From the NCBI RefSeq assembly GCF_000019725.1, contig NC_010505.1, positions 4,449,001-4,513,000 on the forward strand: a DNA stretch of 64,000 nt, in the 5' to 3' direction. Positions 51,109 through 59,927 of this stretch are shown piece after piece. Each line of letters starts with the position of its first letter. Positions within the stretch are counted from its first letter, which is position 1. Below the pieces are notes generated by a model that saw nothing but the letters and a program-made list of their open reading frames with translations, did no database searches and was not told the origin of the DNA. Source of the stretch: Methylobacterium radiotolerans JCM 2831. Its GTDB lineage: Bacteria; Pseudomonadota; Alphaproteobacteria; Rhizobiales; Beijerinckiaceae. The translations under genes were made by a program, and so were the position numbers.

Positions 51109-51192
51109 GCCGACTCGCCCAAGCGTTGCAGTCCCGCGGAGGTTAGCACGTGGCGGGCCAAGCGCGTCACGGGCGCGTCACGGGCGCGCCGG

Positions 51193-51498
51193 TCAGCGTG
51201 CCGCCGCCAGATCCTGCACGAGGGTCAGGACGCGGCGGCGAAGCTCGGGATCGTCGATGCGCCTGTAGGCGTGCAGCAGGGCGTCGGCCTCGTCGGCACG
51301 CCCGCCGGCGACGGCGGCGCCGCGCTCCGCACCCTGCGGGCCGTACAGGGAGGCGGCCGGAACCTGCAGCGCCTCGGCGATCCGCTGCAGCAGCCGCCCG
51401 GCCCCCGGCGCGTGCGGCGGGGCGGAGCGCTGGAACAGGTCGTCCTCCGGCGCCGCATCCCCGGAGGATCTGCCCCGGACAGGTGATTTCGATCCCAT
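51193..51498 (-). CDS. Small probable transcriptional regulator (XRE-like)
   Basis: A protein of 101 residues. The middle part LLQRIAEALQVPAASLYGPQG looks like the last helices of an XRE helix-turn-helix domain. The end LLHAYRRIDDPELRRRVLTLVQDLA is a segment often found at the C-terminus of such regulators. The first helices of the usual domain are missing, so it may be a short or degenerate member and DNA binding is uncertain. Starts at ATG 51498. Confidence 0.6.
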   Translation of the reverse strand: MGSKSPVRGRSSGDAAPEDDLFQRSAPPHAPGAGRLLQRIAEALQVPAASLYGPQGAERGAAVAGGRADEADALLHAYRRIDDPELRRRVLTLVQDLAAAR

Positions 51499-51668
51499 CG
51501 GCGGTCAGGCTCTGGCGCGCGGGCTGGCTTGAGCATTCATAATACAGAAGACCATCGGCACGCGAGTGGCCAGCACGCAACAGTTGCATAAATGCGTCAA
51601 AGAACTCTTGAGGTTGCAGCTACCGTCCCCGTAGACCGACCGGCTCGGAACCGCACACGCCCATCGCC

Positions 51669-52277
51669 ATGCCCAAGACCCGCGCGCCCGTCGGTCAGAC
51701 CTGCATCGAAGCCTTCCAGATCGCGCTCGATTCCGCCGACATGATCGGGCACTGGGCGTGGGATCCCGCGACGGACCGCGTGCGGGTCGACGCCCTGGTG
51801 GCGCTCCTGTTCAAGGTCGACCCGACCGAGGCGGAAGCCGGGATCCCGATGGCACACTACGAGGCGGCCATCCACGCCGACGACCGCGACCGCGTCGTCG
51901 GCTTGGTCCGCCGCAGCGTCGCGGCGGGGAGCTCCTACGTCGCCGAGTACCGGGTGATCTCCGTCGACGGCCGGACGCGCTGGGTCCTGGCGCGCGGGCG
52001 CTTCACCAGCGACCGTGACGGCCGGCCGACGGGCGGGCGCGGGATCCTCGTGGACATCACGGCGCTGCGCGCGGGCGAGGAGACCGGCGGCGCGGCCGCG
52101 CCCGGCACCGGCGAGACGCCGCTGGACCGGGCGGTCGAGCACGCCCTCGCCGCGCAGCGGGCCCTCGCGGCGCTGGGCGATCCGGCCCTGAAGGCCGAGG
52201 CGGACGCGCTGCTGATGGCGCTGGGGCGGCGGCTAGCCCGGCGGCAGGTCGCCGAGCGGCGCCGGCTCCTGAACTGA
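51669..52277 (+). CDS. PAS-domain protein without output domain
   Basis: A soluble protein of 202 residues. A PAS_3-type domain spans about 20-135 (SADMIGHWAWDPATDRVRVD, then AEYRVISVDGRTRWVLARGRF and GRGILVDITALRAGEE). A helical C-terminus (DRAVEHALAAQRALAALGDPALKAEADALLMALGRRLARR) follows. There is no kinase, cyclase or HTH domain. It probably senses a ligand and acts through a partner. Divergent from the small regulator gene at 51498. Confidence 0.8.
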   Translation: MPKTRAPVGQTCIEAFQIALDSADMIGHWAWDPATDRVRVDALVALLFKVDPTEAEAGIPMAHYEAAIHADDRDRVVGLVRRSVAAGSSYVAEYRVISVDGRTRWVLARGRFTSDRDGRPTGGRGILVDITALRAGEETGGAAAPGTGETPLDRAVEHALAAQRALAALGDPALKAEADALLMALGRRLARRQVAERRRLLN

Positions 52278-52517
52278 AGCTTGACCGCGGCGGAGCGGCG
52301 GCAAACACTGGAGCCGCACCGACAGTGATCGGCCTTTTTCCGTGCAAAGCGGGGACGAACAAGCTTTCGTCAAGATAACGACTTTATTGGCGGCGAGCAG
52401 GTGCGGGACCGGATGCCGGCAGCGGCGTTGCCGGAGCCCCGTCCTCACCCGAGCGTGCCGCGCGCGCGCCGTTGCCGTCCGAACCCCGGCGGGATTCGGA
52501 TTTCCGGGATCGTCGTC

Positions 52518-52763
52518 ATGCATTTCACCGTCACCGCACGCCTGTCCGCGCGCCGGTTCGCCTACCAGCACGCCTCGGTCCTGACCGCCCTGGATCAGGG
52601 CATGAGCCTGATCGCGGCCGGCATGGCCGAGGTGACGATCACGGACGGCAGCGGCGAGGCCCGGACGCCGGCCGCGCTGTACCAGTCCCTGTTCGGAGCG
52701 CCCGGTCCCCTGCGGCGCCACCCGGCACACGGGCAGGCACACGGGCAGGCGCGGGCCGCCTGA
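52518..52763 (+). CDS. Small protein of unknown function
   Basis: A protein of 81 residues: MHFTVTARLSARRFAYQHAS, a helical part LTALDQGMSLIAAGMAEVTI, and a tail with the short repeat HGQAHGQA. No family is recognised. ATG 52518 is chosen because the upstream open frame is Arg/Pro-rich and poor. Isolated gene. Confidence 0.55.
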   Translation: MHFTVTARLSARRFAYQHASVLTALDQGMSLIAAGMAEVTITDGSGEARTPAALYQSLFGAPGPLRRHPAHGQAHGQARAA

Positions 52764-53008
52764 TCGCGAGAGACCTGATCGCGCGGCGCCCGTCCCGCAA
52801 CAGATCACCCCGTGCCCGGGCGGTGCTCGGGCGTACACGACTTCCGTTTCACGACCCGAGGCCTGGAAAGGACCGCGGCCGATCTCGACTAAAGAGAAAT
52901 TTGACCAGTACGACGTCGTCTTTCTGGACAACGGCCGAGATCAGGCTTAACCTCGGTGTGTTCGTGCCGCCGAAGTGCGGGCTCGAATGCTTCCGAGGAT
53001 CATCTTAC

Positions 53009-53605
53009 ATGAAGCGCCGCAGCGCGCGACCGTTCATGGTCGAAGTCAAGCAGACTCGTTCGGCCCGCACAACGCTGACTGCCACCGAGGCGCGACCGCG
53101 CCCGGACAAGATCCTGTGGCCGGAACTGGCGCAGGCTGCCCTCGAGCCGCCCGCGCCCGCGCCCGCCCCCCAGGCGGCGCCGGCGCCGCGCCCGGAGCGG
53201 AAGGTGCCGGACGCACCGGTGCGCCGCGTCCTGCCGAGCCTCATGCCGATGTTCGATGTCCCGGTCGAGCCGGTCGTCGAAGCCGCCGGCGATGCCGTGA
53301 CGGAACCCGCCGCCGAGACCGTCCCGGCGCCGCGGGCGCGGCGCGGACGGCCGCGCGCGGCCGCGCGGGACGCGCTCCCGCAGGGGCCGACGGCACCGCC
53401 GCCGCGCCCGGCCGCGCCGCCCGCCCCACTGCCGGCTCCGCCCGTGGACGAGGCGCCCGCCGGCATCCCGCCGGCCGCGACGGGCCAGGCGACGGGCCAA
53501 GCGACCGGTCAGGGGCCGTCGCCGCGGTCGACGGCAGGACGGCGGACGAACGAGCTGCGGCTCGGCGAGCGCTGGAAGCGGCGCCTTCCGCAGTTCATGC
53601 GCTGA
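53009..53605 (+). CDS. Disordered basic protein of unknown function
   Basis: A protein of 198 residues. The basic N-terminus MKRRSARPFMVEVKQTR and basic C-terminus RTNELRLGERWKRRLPQFMR flank a Pro/Ala-rich disordered middle with an AT-hook-like ARRGRPRAA and three GQAT repeats coded by 12-bp units (about 53480-53510). The ends look conserved, the middle does not. It may bind DNA or RNA, but no family assignment is possible. The region before it (52880-52960) is AT-richer and may hold the promoter. Confidence 0.6.
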   Translation: MKRRSARPFMVEVKQTRSARTTLTATEARPRPDKILWPELAQAALEPPAPAPAPQAAPAPRPERKVPDAPVRRVLPSLMPMFDVPVEPVVEAAGDAVTEPAAETVPAPRARRGRPRAAARDALPQGPTAPPPRPAAPPAPLPAPPVDEAPAGIPPAATGQATGQATGQGPSPRSTAGRRTNELRLGERWKRRLPQFMR

Positions 53606-53647
53606 CGGCCCGGCCGCGTCCGCCGCGGCCCGCCGCGGCCCGAATCG

Positions 53648-53896
53648 TCAGGTGAAGAACGGCCTGAAGTTCTCGAGCCATCCGCGCAGCCAGGCCTCGC
53701 AGCCCTGCCGGGCGCCCTCGGCGTCCTGGCCGTGGCCCCAGATGTCCTCGGCCAGCGGGCTCCACCAAGTCCAGAACCGGCTCGATCCGTCGTAGGCGCA
53801 GATCCCCACGACGACCGCCCCGACCCGGCCGACGAAGCGCGGGAGCGGCACGCCGGCAGTCTCGTCCTGCGTCCAGGTGATCAGGGTCCGGGGCAT
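53648..53896 (-). CDS. Small protein of unknown function
   Basis: A protein of 82 residues rich in Trp and Phe: MPRTLITWTQDETAGVPLPRF, then WTWWSPLAEDIWGHGQDAEGARQGCEAWLRGWLENFRPFF. The sharp composition, unlike shadow frames in this GC-rich DNA, supports a real gene. No family recognised. It converges with the disordered protein gene and follows the CYTH gene on the same strand. Confidence 0.6.
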   Translation of the reverse strand: MPRTLITWTQDETAGVPLPRFVGRVGAVVVGICAYDGSSRFWTWWSPLAEDIWGHGQDAEGARQGCEAWLRGWLENFRPFFT

Positions 53897-53960
53897 CCCG
53901 TTAGAACGGCGGGTGTCCCCGGATGTTCAACCGGGCGGACCCGCCGGACGCGGCGCGGAT

Positions 53961-54434
53961 CTAGGCTGCCTGCCGCTCCGGCCTCGGTCCGGCGGCCAGC
54001 CGCGAGTTGCGGTAGCGCGCGTCGTCGGTGACCTCGCGCTCGACCCACGGGGGGAGCACCACCGGCTGGTCCTCGCGCTCCAGTTCGATCTCGGCCAGGA
54101 TCAGGCCCGCGAGTTCCCCGCCGAACACGTCGACGTCCCACATCGCCCCGGCATGCGCGACCCGGTAGCGGGTCTTCTCGAGCCGCCGGTCCGGCGGCAC
54201 CGTAGCGAGGAGCGCCGCGCCGTCCTCCGGCGCGATGGCGAACTCGATCTCGTCCCGGCTGGCGCCGCGGCGCGGGCTCTTCCACGTGATGAGCGCGCGC
54301 TCACCGGCGCGGCGGATCCGGATCGTGTTGGCCGCGTCGGTGAAGAGATAGCCCTGAACCAGGGGCGTCCCCGCCCGGCACAGCGCCAGAACCGACGGGT
54401 TCGCGATGAACTTGCGCTCGATCTCGACAGCCAT
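53961..54434 (-). CDS. CYTH-domain protein (triphosphate tunnel metalloenzyme family)
   Basis: A protein of 157 residues with the defining start EIERKF (ExExK). Basic and acidic tunnel residues follow: RIRRAGERALITWKSPRR, EIEFAI, KTRYRV and AEIELEREDQP. These small enzymes bind triphosphates with metal ions; bacterial members hydrolyse tripolyphosphate or similar. No CHAD domain is attached. Starts at ATG 54434, with no close partner genes. Confidence 0.88.
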   Translation of the reverse strand: MAVEIERKFIANPSVLALCRAGTPLVQGYLFTDAANTIRIRRAGERALITWKSPRRGASRDEIEFAIAPEDGAALLATVPPDRRLEKTRYRVAHAGAMWDVDVFGGELAGLILAEIELEREDQPVVLPPWVEREVTDDARYRNSRLAAGPRPERQAA

Positions 54435-54601
54435 GCCGCGCCTCGTGGACGTTTGACGCGTCAGCCTTCGCGGACAAGCCGGCCCGAGACAAGCCGGCAG
54501 GCGGGGATGAGCACAGCGTTACAGGCATGGCTCGGTGCCAATGCGCGCGGGCTGCAATGCGATCCTGTTAAACTTATGTAAAAGCGTGAGGAGTCCGACG
54601 C

Positions 54602-55147
54602 TTGCACAAGCATCATCAGAAATCCCGCCCCCCTCCATCCCCGAGGTCACCGCTGAAGACGGCATCCAAGCGGCCGAATTTGAAGAAGCTGCTCCGGAAG
54701 GCGCAGGTCAAACCGCTCAAGCAGGTGGCGGCCCTGCCGTTTCGCGTCGGCGCGGACGGACGGATCGAGGTTCTGCTGATCACCTCGCGGGACACGGGGC
54801 GCTGGATCATCCCGAAGGGCTGGCCGATGGCTGGCCGCAAGGCCCATCAGGCCGCCGAGCGGGAGGCCTACGAGGAGGCGGGGCTCGAGGGGCAGATCGC
54901 CGCCAACCCGGTCGGCCGGTATCACTACCAGAAGCGCTTCGATCACGGCCGCGCCTTCCCCTGCATGGTGCGCGTCTACCCGCTTCGGGTCGAGGCCCAG
55001 CACGAGCGCTGGCCGGAACAGGCCCAGCGCACGCTGCGATGGTTCCCGCCCGAGGAGGCGGCGCGCCTCGTCCACGAGGACGAGCTCCAAGAACTCCTGA
55101 CGGATTTCGCGACGCGGCCGGTCGAGATTCGCGGCGAGCGCGGCTGA
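54602..55147 (+). CDS. NUDIX hydrolase, DIPP-like
   Basis: A protein of 181 residues: a basic N-terminal extension (about 1-38), then a NUDIX domain with IIPKGWPMAGRKAHQAAEREAYEEAGLEG. The REAYEEAGL part of the NUDIX box is intact, but the first box Glu is replaced by Arg (GRKAHQ), as seen in related rhizobial proteins. The resemblance is to diphosphoinositol-polyphosphate or diadenosine hydrolases. The TTG start at 54602 follows GTGAGGAGTCC; an ATG-started form would lack residues 1-45 or so. Confidence 0.85.
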   Translation: MHKHHQKSRPPPSPRSPLKTASKRPNLKKLLRKAQVKPLKQVAALPFRVGADGRIEVLLITSRDTGRWIIPKGWPMAGRKAHQAAEREAYEEAGLEGQIAANPVGRYHYQKRFDHGRAFPCMVRVYPLRVEAQHERWPEQAQRTLRWFPPEEAARLVHEDELQELLTDFATRPVEIRGERG

Positions 55148-55334
55148 CCGGCGCGGGCGGCCCGTCGCGGCGCCGGGAGATGCGACTCCCGATCTGCGGC
55201 CGGACCGGCACGCCGTGGCGCCCGTGAGAGCCGGGCCAGCATCGCGAGGACGATCGGCGCCCGGGCGCGATGCAACTTCTGATTAGTATCCGCAGGTTAA
55301 GGTTCCCGCCGTCGAAGATGGGCGGGGCACCTCG

Positions 55335-57794
55335 ATGTATCGCGCGTTCGCTTGCCTGACCGAGGAACATACCGGTTGGGTGGTCGCCCTGGCCGCCTGC
55401 GTGTGCTGGATCTCCTGCGCGGTCGCCCTCAAGCTCGAGCAGCGCGTCCAGGTCCGCGCCGACGGGTACGGGCCGGTCTGGCTCCTGGCGTCGGGCTTCT
55501 CGATCGGGGCCGGGATCTGGAGCACGCACTTCATCGGCATGCTGGGCTACGATCCCGGCGTGGTGCTGGGCTACGAGCCGCGCACGACCCTGCTCTCGCT
55601 GATCGTCGCGATCGCGGCCGCCACCGTGGCGTTCCTGTTCGCCCGGGCCATGCCGTCGCGCTGGGCCGGGGCGGGGGCCGGGCTCGCGCTCGGGATCGGC
55701 ATCGCCTGCATGCACTTCCTCGGCATCGCCGGCGTGCGGCTGCCGGGGCACTTCACCTGGGACCCGGCCCTGGCCGCCACGGCGATCGCGGCGGGCTGCG
55801 GGCTCGCGGCCGCCGGCATGGCCATCCATGTCGGGCGCGCGGGCGCGCGGGCGCGGCTCGCGGCCGCGACCGTCCTGACCCTCGCCATCGCGGTCCTGCA
55901 CTTCCTGGCCATGGCGGCCGCCCGCGTGGTGCCGGACCCGGCCCTGGCGGTCCCGCAGCTCGGCCTCGCCCGCGGCGTCCTGGCCGCCGGCATCGCCGGC
56001 ATGATGGCGGTGATCCTGGCCTTCGCGGCGCTGACGCTGATGCTGGACCATCTGCGCCGGATCAACGTCGCCCTGGCCCGGCAGGGCCGCATGCTGCGCG
56101 AGAAGACCCTGCTGCTCGACGCCACCCTCGACAGCATGGACCAGGGCCTCATCATGGTCGACGCGGGCGGCGTGGTCCGGGTGTGCAACGAGCGGGCGCT
56201 GGCGCTCCTCGACCTGCCCCGGGCGATGATGCAGGCGCGGCCGAGCTACCGGGCGGTGCTGCGCCACGAGGCGAGCCGCCGCGAGCGCCGGCGCCCGGAC
56301 CGCTCGATCCGGACCTGGATCGAGCGCGGCGAGGCCGGGCAGACGCAGGTTCACGAGCGGGCGCGGCCGAACGGCCTCGTGCTGGAGGTCCGCACCGTGC
56401 CCCTGGCGGATGGCGGCTTCGTGCGGACCTTCACCGACATCACCAAGCGGAAGGCCGCGGAGGCGGAGGTGGCGCGCCTCGCCCGCCACGACGTGCTCAC
56501 CGGCCTGCCGAACCGGGCGCTGTTCCACGAGACCCTCGAACGCAGCCTCGCCGACATCGTCCAGCGCGGCGGCGCCTGCGCGGTCCTGTACCTCGACCTC
56601 GACGGCTTCAAGAGCGTGAACGACAGCCTCGGCCACCAGGCCGGGGACGAGCTCCTCCGGCGCGTGGCGGCCGGCCTGCGGGGAATCGCCGGGGACGGGG
56701 CCGTGGCCCGGCTCGGGGGCGACGAGTTCGCCGTGCTCTCCGACGGCGGCGCGGCCGAGGCCGGCGCCCTGGCCGAGCGCCTCATCGCGCTGTTCGACAG
56801 CCCGTTCAGCGTGGGCGGGCACCGCGTCGGCGTCGGCCTGAGCGTCGGCATCGCGCTGGCGCCCGAGCACGGGACCGACGCCGAGCCCCTGTACCGCCGC
56901 GCCGACCTCGCCCTCTACCGGGCCAAGGCCGAGGGCCGCGGCACGTACCGGATCTTCACCCCCGCCATGGACGAGGAGGCCGAGGAGCGGCGGGTGCTCG
57001 AGCGCGACCTGCGCCAGGCCCTCGACGACAACACCCTGGGCCTGCACTACCAGCCGCAGGTCGACGGCCACACGGGGGCGCTCGTCGGGTTCGAGGCGCT
57101 GCTGCGCTGGACCCACCCGGTGCGCGGCAGCGTCTCGCCGAACCTGTTCGTGCCCCTCGCCGAGGAGACCGGCCTGATCGTGGCGCTCGGCGACTGGGTG
57201 CTGCGCGAGGCCTGCCGCGAGGCGGCGCAGTGGGCGCAGCCCCTGAAGGTCGCCGTCAACCTCTCGCCCCGCCAGTTCCAGAAGCCGGACCTGCCCGAGA
57301 CCGTCCTGGCGATCCTGGCGGAGACCGGCCTGTCGCCGGACCGCCTGGAGCTGGAGGTCACCGAGAGCATCATCATCAACGACATGGCGCGGGCCGTGGG
57401 CATCCTCCGCCGCCTGAAGAGCTACGGCATCCGGATCAGCATGGACGATTTCGGGACCGGCTACGCGTCGCTCGCGACCCTCCAGGCCTTCCCGTTCGAC
57501 AAGCTCAAGATCGACCGCTCCTTCGTGGCGCAGCTCGGGACCGGGCCGCAGGCCGCCGTGATCGTGCGGGCCGTGCTCAGCCTCGGCCGCAGCCTCGGCA
57601 TGGGCGTCGTCGCGGAGGGCGTCGAGACCCACGCGCAGATGAAGTTCCTGACCGAGGAGGCCTGCGGCGAGATGCAGGGCTACCTGTTCGGCAGGCCGCG
57701 CCCGATCACCGATTACGCCGCCGCGGTCGGCGGTCCCGCCGGGACCTCCGGGGCCACCGCCCCGGCCGAGCCGGCCTTCGCGGCCGCCGGCTGA
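55335..57794 (+). CDS. MHYT-PAS-GGDEF-EAL membrane signalling protein
   Basis: A protein of 819 residues. An N-terminal MHYT domain with seven helices (about 10-235) has His motifs WSTHFIGML, CMHFLGI and VLHFLAMA, which are thought to bind copper and sense gases. A PAS-like part, GGDEF (RLGGDEF, from about 459) and EAL (FEALLRW, from 586) follow. Both catalytic signatures, DDFGTGYASL and EGVET are intact, so it can probably both make and break cyclic di-GMP. Single gene, no clear operon. Confidence 0.93.
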   Translation: MYRAFACLTEEHTGWVVALAACVCWISCAVALKLEQRVQVRADGYGPVWLLASGFSIGAGIWSTHFIGMLGYDPGVVLGYEPRTTLLSLIVAIAAATVAFLFARAMPSRWAGAGAGLALGIGIACMHFLGIAGVRLPGHFTWDPALAATAIAAGCGLAAAGMAIHVGRAGARARLAAATVLTLAIAVLHFLAMAAARVVPDPALAVPQLGLARGVLAAGIAGMMAVILAFAALTLMLDHLRRINVALARQGRMLREKTLLLDATLDSMDQGLIMVDAGGVVRVCNERALALLDLPRAMMQARPSYRAVLRHEASRRERRRPDRSIRTWIERGEAGQTQVHERARPNGLVLEVRTVPLADGGFVRTFTDITKRKAAEAEVARLARHDVLTGLPNRALFHETLERSLADIVQRGGACAVLYLDLDGFKSVNDSLGHQAGDELLRRVAAGLRGIAGDGAVARLGGDEFAVLSDGGAAEAGALAERLIALFDSPFSVGGHRVGVGLSVGIALAPEHGTDAEPLYRRADLALYRAKAEGRGTYRIFTPAMDEEAEERRVLERDLRQALDDNTLGLHYQPQVDGHTGALVGFEALLRWTHPVRGSVSPNLFVPLAEETGLIVALGDWVLREACREAAQWAQPLKVAVNLSPRQFQKPDLPETVLAILAETGLSPDRLELEVTESIIINDMARAVGILRRLKSYGIRISMDDFGTGYASLATLQAFPFDKLKIDRSFVAQLGTGPQAAVIVRAVLSLGRSLGMGVVAEGVETHAQMKFLTEEACGEMQGYLFGRPRPITDYAAAVGGPAGTSGATAPAEPAFAAAG

Positions 57795-57820
57795 GCGGGA
57801 GCGCCCCGCCGCCGCGGCCG

Positions 57821-57846
57821 GGAACCCGCCGGAACCCTCCGACGTT
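57821..57846 (+). promoter_or_regulatory. EcfG general-stress promoter (GGAAC-N17-CGTT)
   Basis: GGAAC (57821-57825), a 17-base spacer and CGTT (57843-57846) fit the alphaproteobacterial EcfG consensus. It faces the Cys-rich gene at 57936, giving a leader of about 80 bases. The PhyR-EcfG stress system was first described in Methylobacterium. Confidence 0.55.
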
Positions 57847-57935
57847 GGCCCCGCAGATTGGATCACTTCTAAGGTCCAAGCTCTCGTCCCTCGCCGGGAC
57901 GGCCCCCGGGCCGCCGGCCTCACAGGAGCCTGACC

Positions 57936-58133
57936 ATGAACGCCAAGTGCGAGACCTGCCGGTTCTTCGACGAGCACAAGGGCAACGGCGCCGTCGCGCA
58001 GAACGATGCCGGCCTGTGCCGCTTCAACCCGCCGGTCAGCCAGCCCGCGCCCGAGTCGAAGGGCCTGTGGCCGGTGGTCGCCGCCCAGGACTGGTGCGGC
58101 CACTACACCGCCGAGATGACCGCGGCCGAGTAG
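57936..58133 (+). CDS. Small Cys-rich protein (possible zinc ribbon)
   Basis: A protein of 65 residues with four Cys: CETC near the N-terminus, GLCRFNPP in the middle and DWCGHY near the end. This spacing suits a zinc or iron-sulfur site. I do not recognise a named family, though small proteins of this pattern are common in Rhizobiales. An EcfG-type promoter lies in front, so it is probably stress-induced. A strong terminator follows 23 bases after the stop. Confidence 0.75.
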   Translation: MNAKCETCRFFDEHKGNGAVAQNDAGLCRFNPPVSQPAPESKGLWPVVAAQDWCGHYTAEMTAAE

Positions 58134-58156
58134 GCCGGGCCTCAGCGCGACGATCG

Positions 58157-58178
58157 GGGCCGGCCTTCGGGTCGGCCC
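58157..58178 (+). terminator. Rho-independent terminator
   Basis: GGGCCGGCC-TTCG-GGTCGGCCC forms a 9-bp stem (one wobble) with a stable TTCG tetraloop, followed by TTTCGTTT. It lies 23 bases after the Cys-rich gene and separates it from the aldehyde oxidoreductase operon. Confidence 0.9.
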
Positions 58179-58401
58179 TTTCGTTTGGGCGCCCCGGCGC
58201 GGCCTGCCCCCTTATTCGTGCCCCGGCCGCGCGGCCCCCCTGACGATCGCCGGCGCGGGCTCTACCTTGGAGCCAATCCAGGGTGCTGGTGTGTCCCGGA
58301 CGAGCCCGCCGGGTGTCCCGCCGGAGCGGGGTGCCCGTCGGCACCGGGCCCGGAAACCGGGATCCCGTCCGCGCCTCTGTAATCTGAACCGGAGAGACTT
58401 G

Positions 58402-58977
58402 ATGCTGGGAGTTGAAGCCGCGCCCCAGGACCCGGGCGCCAGACCTGCGCGGACCGACGCACCGGTCCTCGCCACCGTCACGTTCACGGTGAACGGCGAG
58501 CGGCGCACGCTCGAACTCGACACCCGCACCAGCCTGCTCGACGCCGCGCGCGAGCACCTGCACCTCACCGGGTCCAAGAAGGGCTGCGATCACGGCCAGT
58601 GCGGCGCCTGCACGATGATCGTCGACGGGCGGCGCATCAATGCCTGCCTGACGCTGGCGATCATGCACCAGGGCGCCGAGATCGTGACCGTCGAGGGCCT
58701 CGGGCAGCCGGACCACCTGCACCCGATGCAGGCGGCCTTCGTCAAGCACGACGGCTACCAGTGCGGCTACTGCACGCCGGGCCAGATCTGCTCGGGCGTC
58801 GCGGTCTTGGAGGAGATCAGGGCCGGCATCCCGAGCCACGTCACGGCGGATCTCGGCGCCGCCCCGCAGGTGACCGAGACGGAGATCCGCGAGCGGATGA
58901 GCGGCAACCTCTGCCGCTGCGGCGCCTATTCCAACATCGTCGAGGCGATCACCGAAGTCGCCGGGAGCCGCGCATGA
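58402..58977 (+). CDS. paoA: PaoA-type aldehyde oxidoreductase, 2Fe-2S subunit
   Basis: A protein of 191 residues of the xanthine oxidase iron-sulfur subunit family. First cluster: Cys62, 67, 70 and 82 (CDHGQCGAC...NAC). Second cluster: Cys121, 124 and Cys171, 173 (CGYC...CRCG). Sequence blocks such as [19 protein letters not shown] match E. coli PaoA closely. The E. coli protein has a Tat signal with TRRDLIK; here RRDL is encoded just before ATG 58402, where the same bases (CGGAGAGACTTG) also serve as ribosome site. Cytoplasmic or exported location is therefore uncertain. Confidence 0.9.
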   Translation: MLGVEAAPQDPGARPARTDAPVLATVTFTVNGERRTLELDTRTSLLDAAREHLHLTGSKKGCDHGQCGACTMIVDGRRINACLTLAIMHQGAEIVTVEGLGQPDHLHPMQAAFVKHDGYQCGYCTPGQICSGVAVLEEIRAGIPSHVTADLGAAPQVTETEIRERMSGNLCRCGAYSNIVEAITEVAGSRA

Positions 58978-59924
58978 AGTCCTTCACGTACGAGCGCCCG
59001 GGCACGCCCGCCGAGGCGGCCGCCGCCGTCGCCGCCACGCCCGGCGCCAAATTCATCGCCGGCGGCACCAACCTGCTCGACCTGATGAAGCTGCAGATCG
59101 AGACGCCGCGCCACCTCGTCGACGTGAACGGGCTCGGCCTCGACGCGGTCGAGCCGACCGAAGAGGGCGGCCTGCGCATCGGCGCCCTGGTGCGCAACAC
59201 CGACCTCGCGGCCCATCCGCGGGTGCGCAAGGATTACGGGGTCCTCGCCCGCGCGCTGCTCGCCGGCGCCTCGGGACAGTTGCGCAACAAGGCGACCACC
59301 GCCGGCAACCTGCTGCAGCGGACCCGCTGCCCGTACTTCTACGACACCGCGCAGCCCTGCAATAAGCGCCAGCCGGGCTCCGGCTGTTCGGCGCTCGACG
59401 GTGTGAGCCGGCAACTCGCGGTGATCGGCGCCAGCGAGGCCTGCATCGCCACGCATCCGGGCGACATGGCGGTGGCCATGCGCGTCCTCGACGCCACCGT
59501 GGAGACGATCGACGCCGGGGGCGCCGCGCGCAAGATCCCGATCGCCGAGTTCCACCGCCTGCCTGGCGACGAACCGCAGCGCGACACGAACCTCGGGCCC
59601 GGCGAGCTGATCACCGCCGTGACGCTGCCGAAGCCGGTCGCCGGCACGCACATCTACCGAAAGGTCCGCGACCGCGCCTCCTACGCCTACGCGCTGGTCT
59701 CGGTGGCGGCGATCCTGGGCAAGGACGGCACGGGCCACGTCGCCTTCGGGGGCGTCGCCCACAAGCCCTGGCGGGTCGAGGCGGCCGAGGCCGATCTCCC
59801 GAAGGGCGCCCGGGCCGTGACCGACCGGGTCTTCGCCGACGCCGCGCCCACCCACGAGAACGCCTACAAGCTGAAGCTCGCCGAGCGGACCCTCGGCGCC
59901 GCGCTCAACCAAGCGAGGGCCTGA
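58974..59924 (+). CDS. paoB: PaoB-type aldehyde oxidoreductase, FAD subunit
   Basis: A protein of 316 residues of the molybdopterin dehydrogenase FAD-binding family, with [14 protein letters not shown] for FAD. An insert [21 protein letters not shown] carries extra Cys that bind a 4Fe-4S cluster in E. coli PaoB. It starts at ATG 58974, overlapping the paoA stop (ATGA). It passes electrons from the molybdenum site to the acceptor. The C-terminus ends [15 protein letters not shown]. Confidence 0.93.
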   Translation: MKSFTYERPGTPAEAAAAVAATPGAKFIAGGTNLLDLMKLQIETPRHLVDVNGLGLDAVEPTEEGGLRIGALVRNTDLAAHPRVRKDYGVLARALLAGASGQLRNKATTAGNLLQRTRCPYFYDTAQPCNKRQPGSGCSALDGVSRQLAVIGASEACIATHPGDMAVAMRVLDATVETIDAGGAARKIPIAEFHRLPGDEPQRDTNLGPGELITAVTLPKPVAGTHIYRKVRDRASYAYALVSVAAILGKDGTGHVAFGGVAHKPWRVEAAEADLPKGARAVTDRVFADAAPTHENAYKLKLAERTLGAALNQARA

Positions 59925-59927
59925 GCC

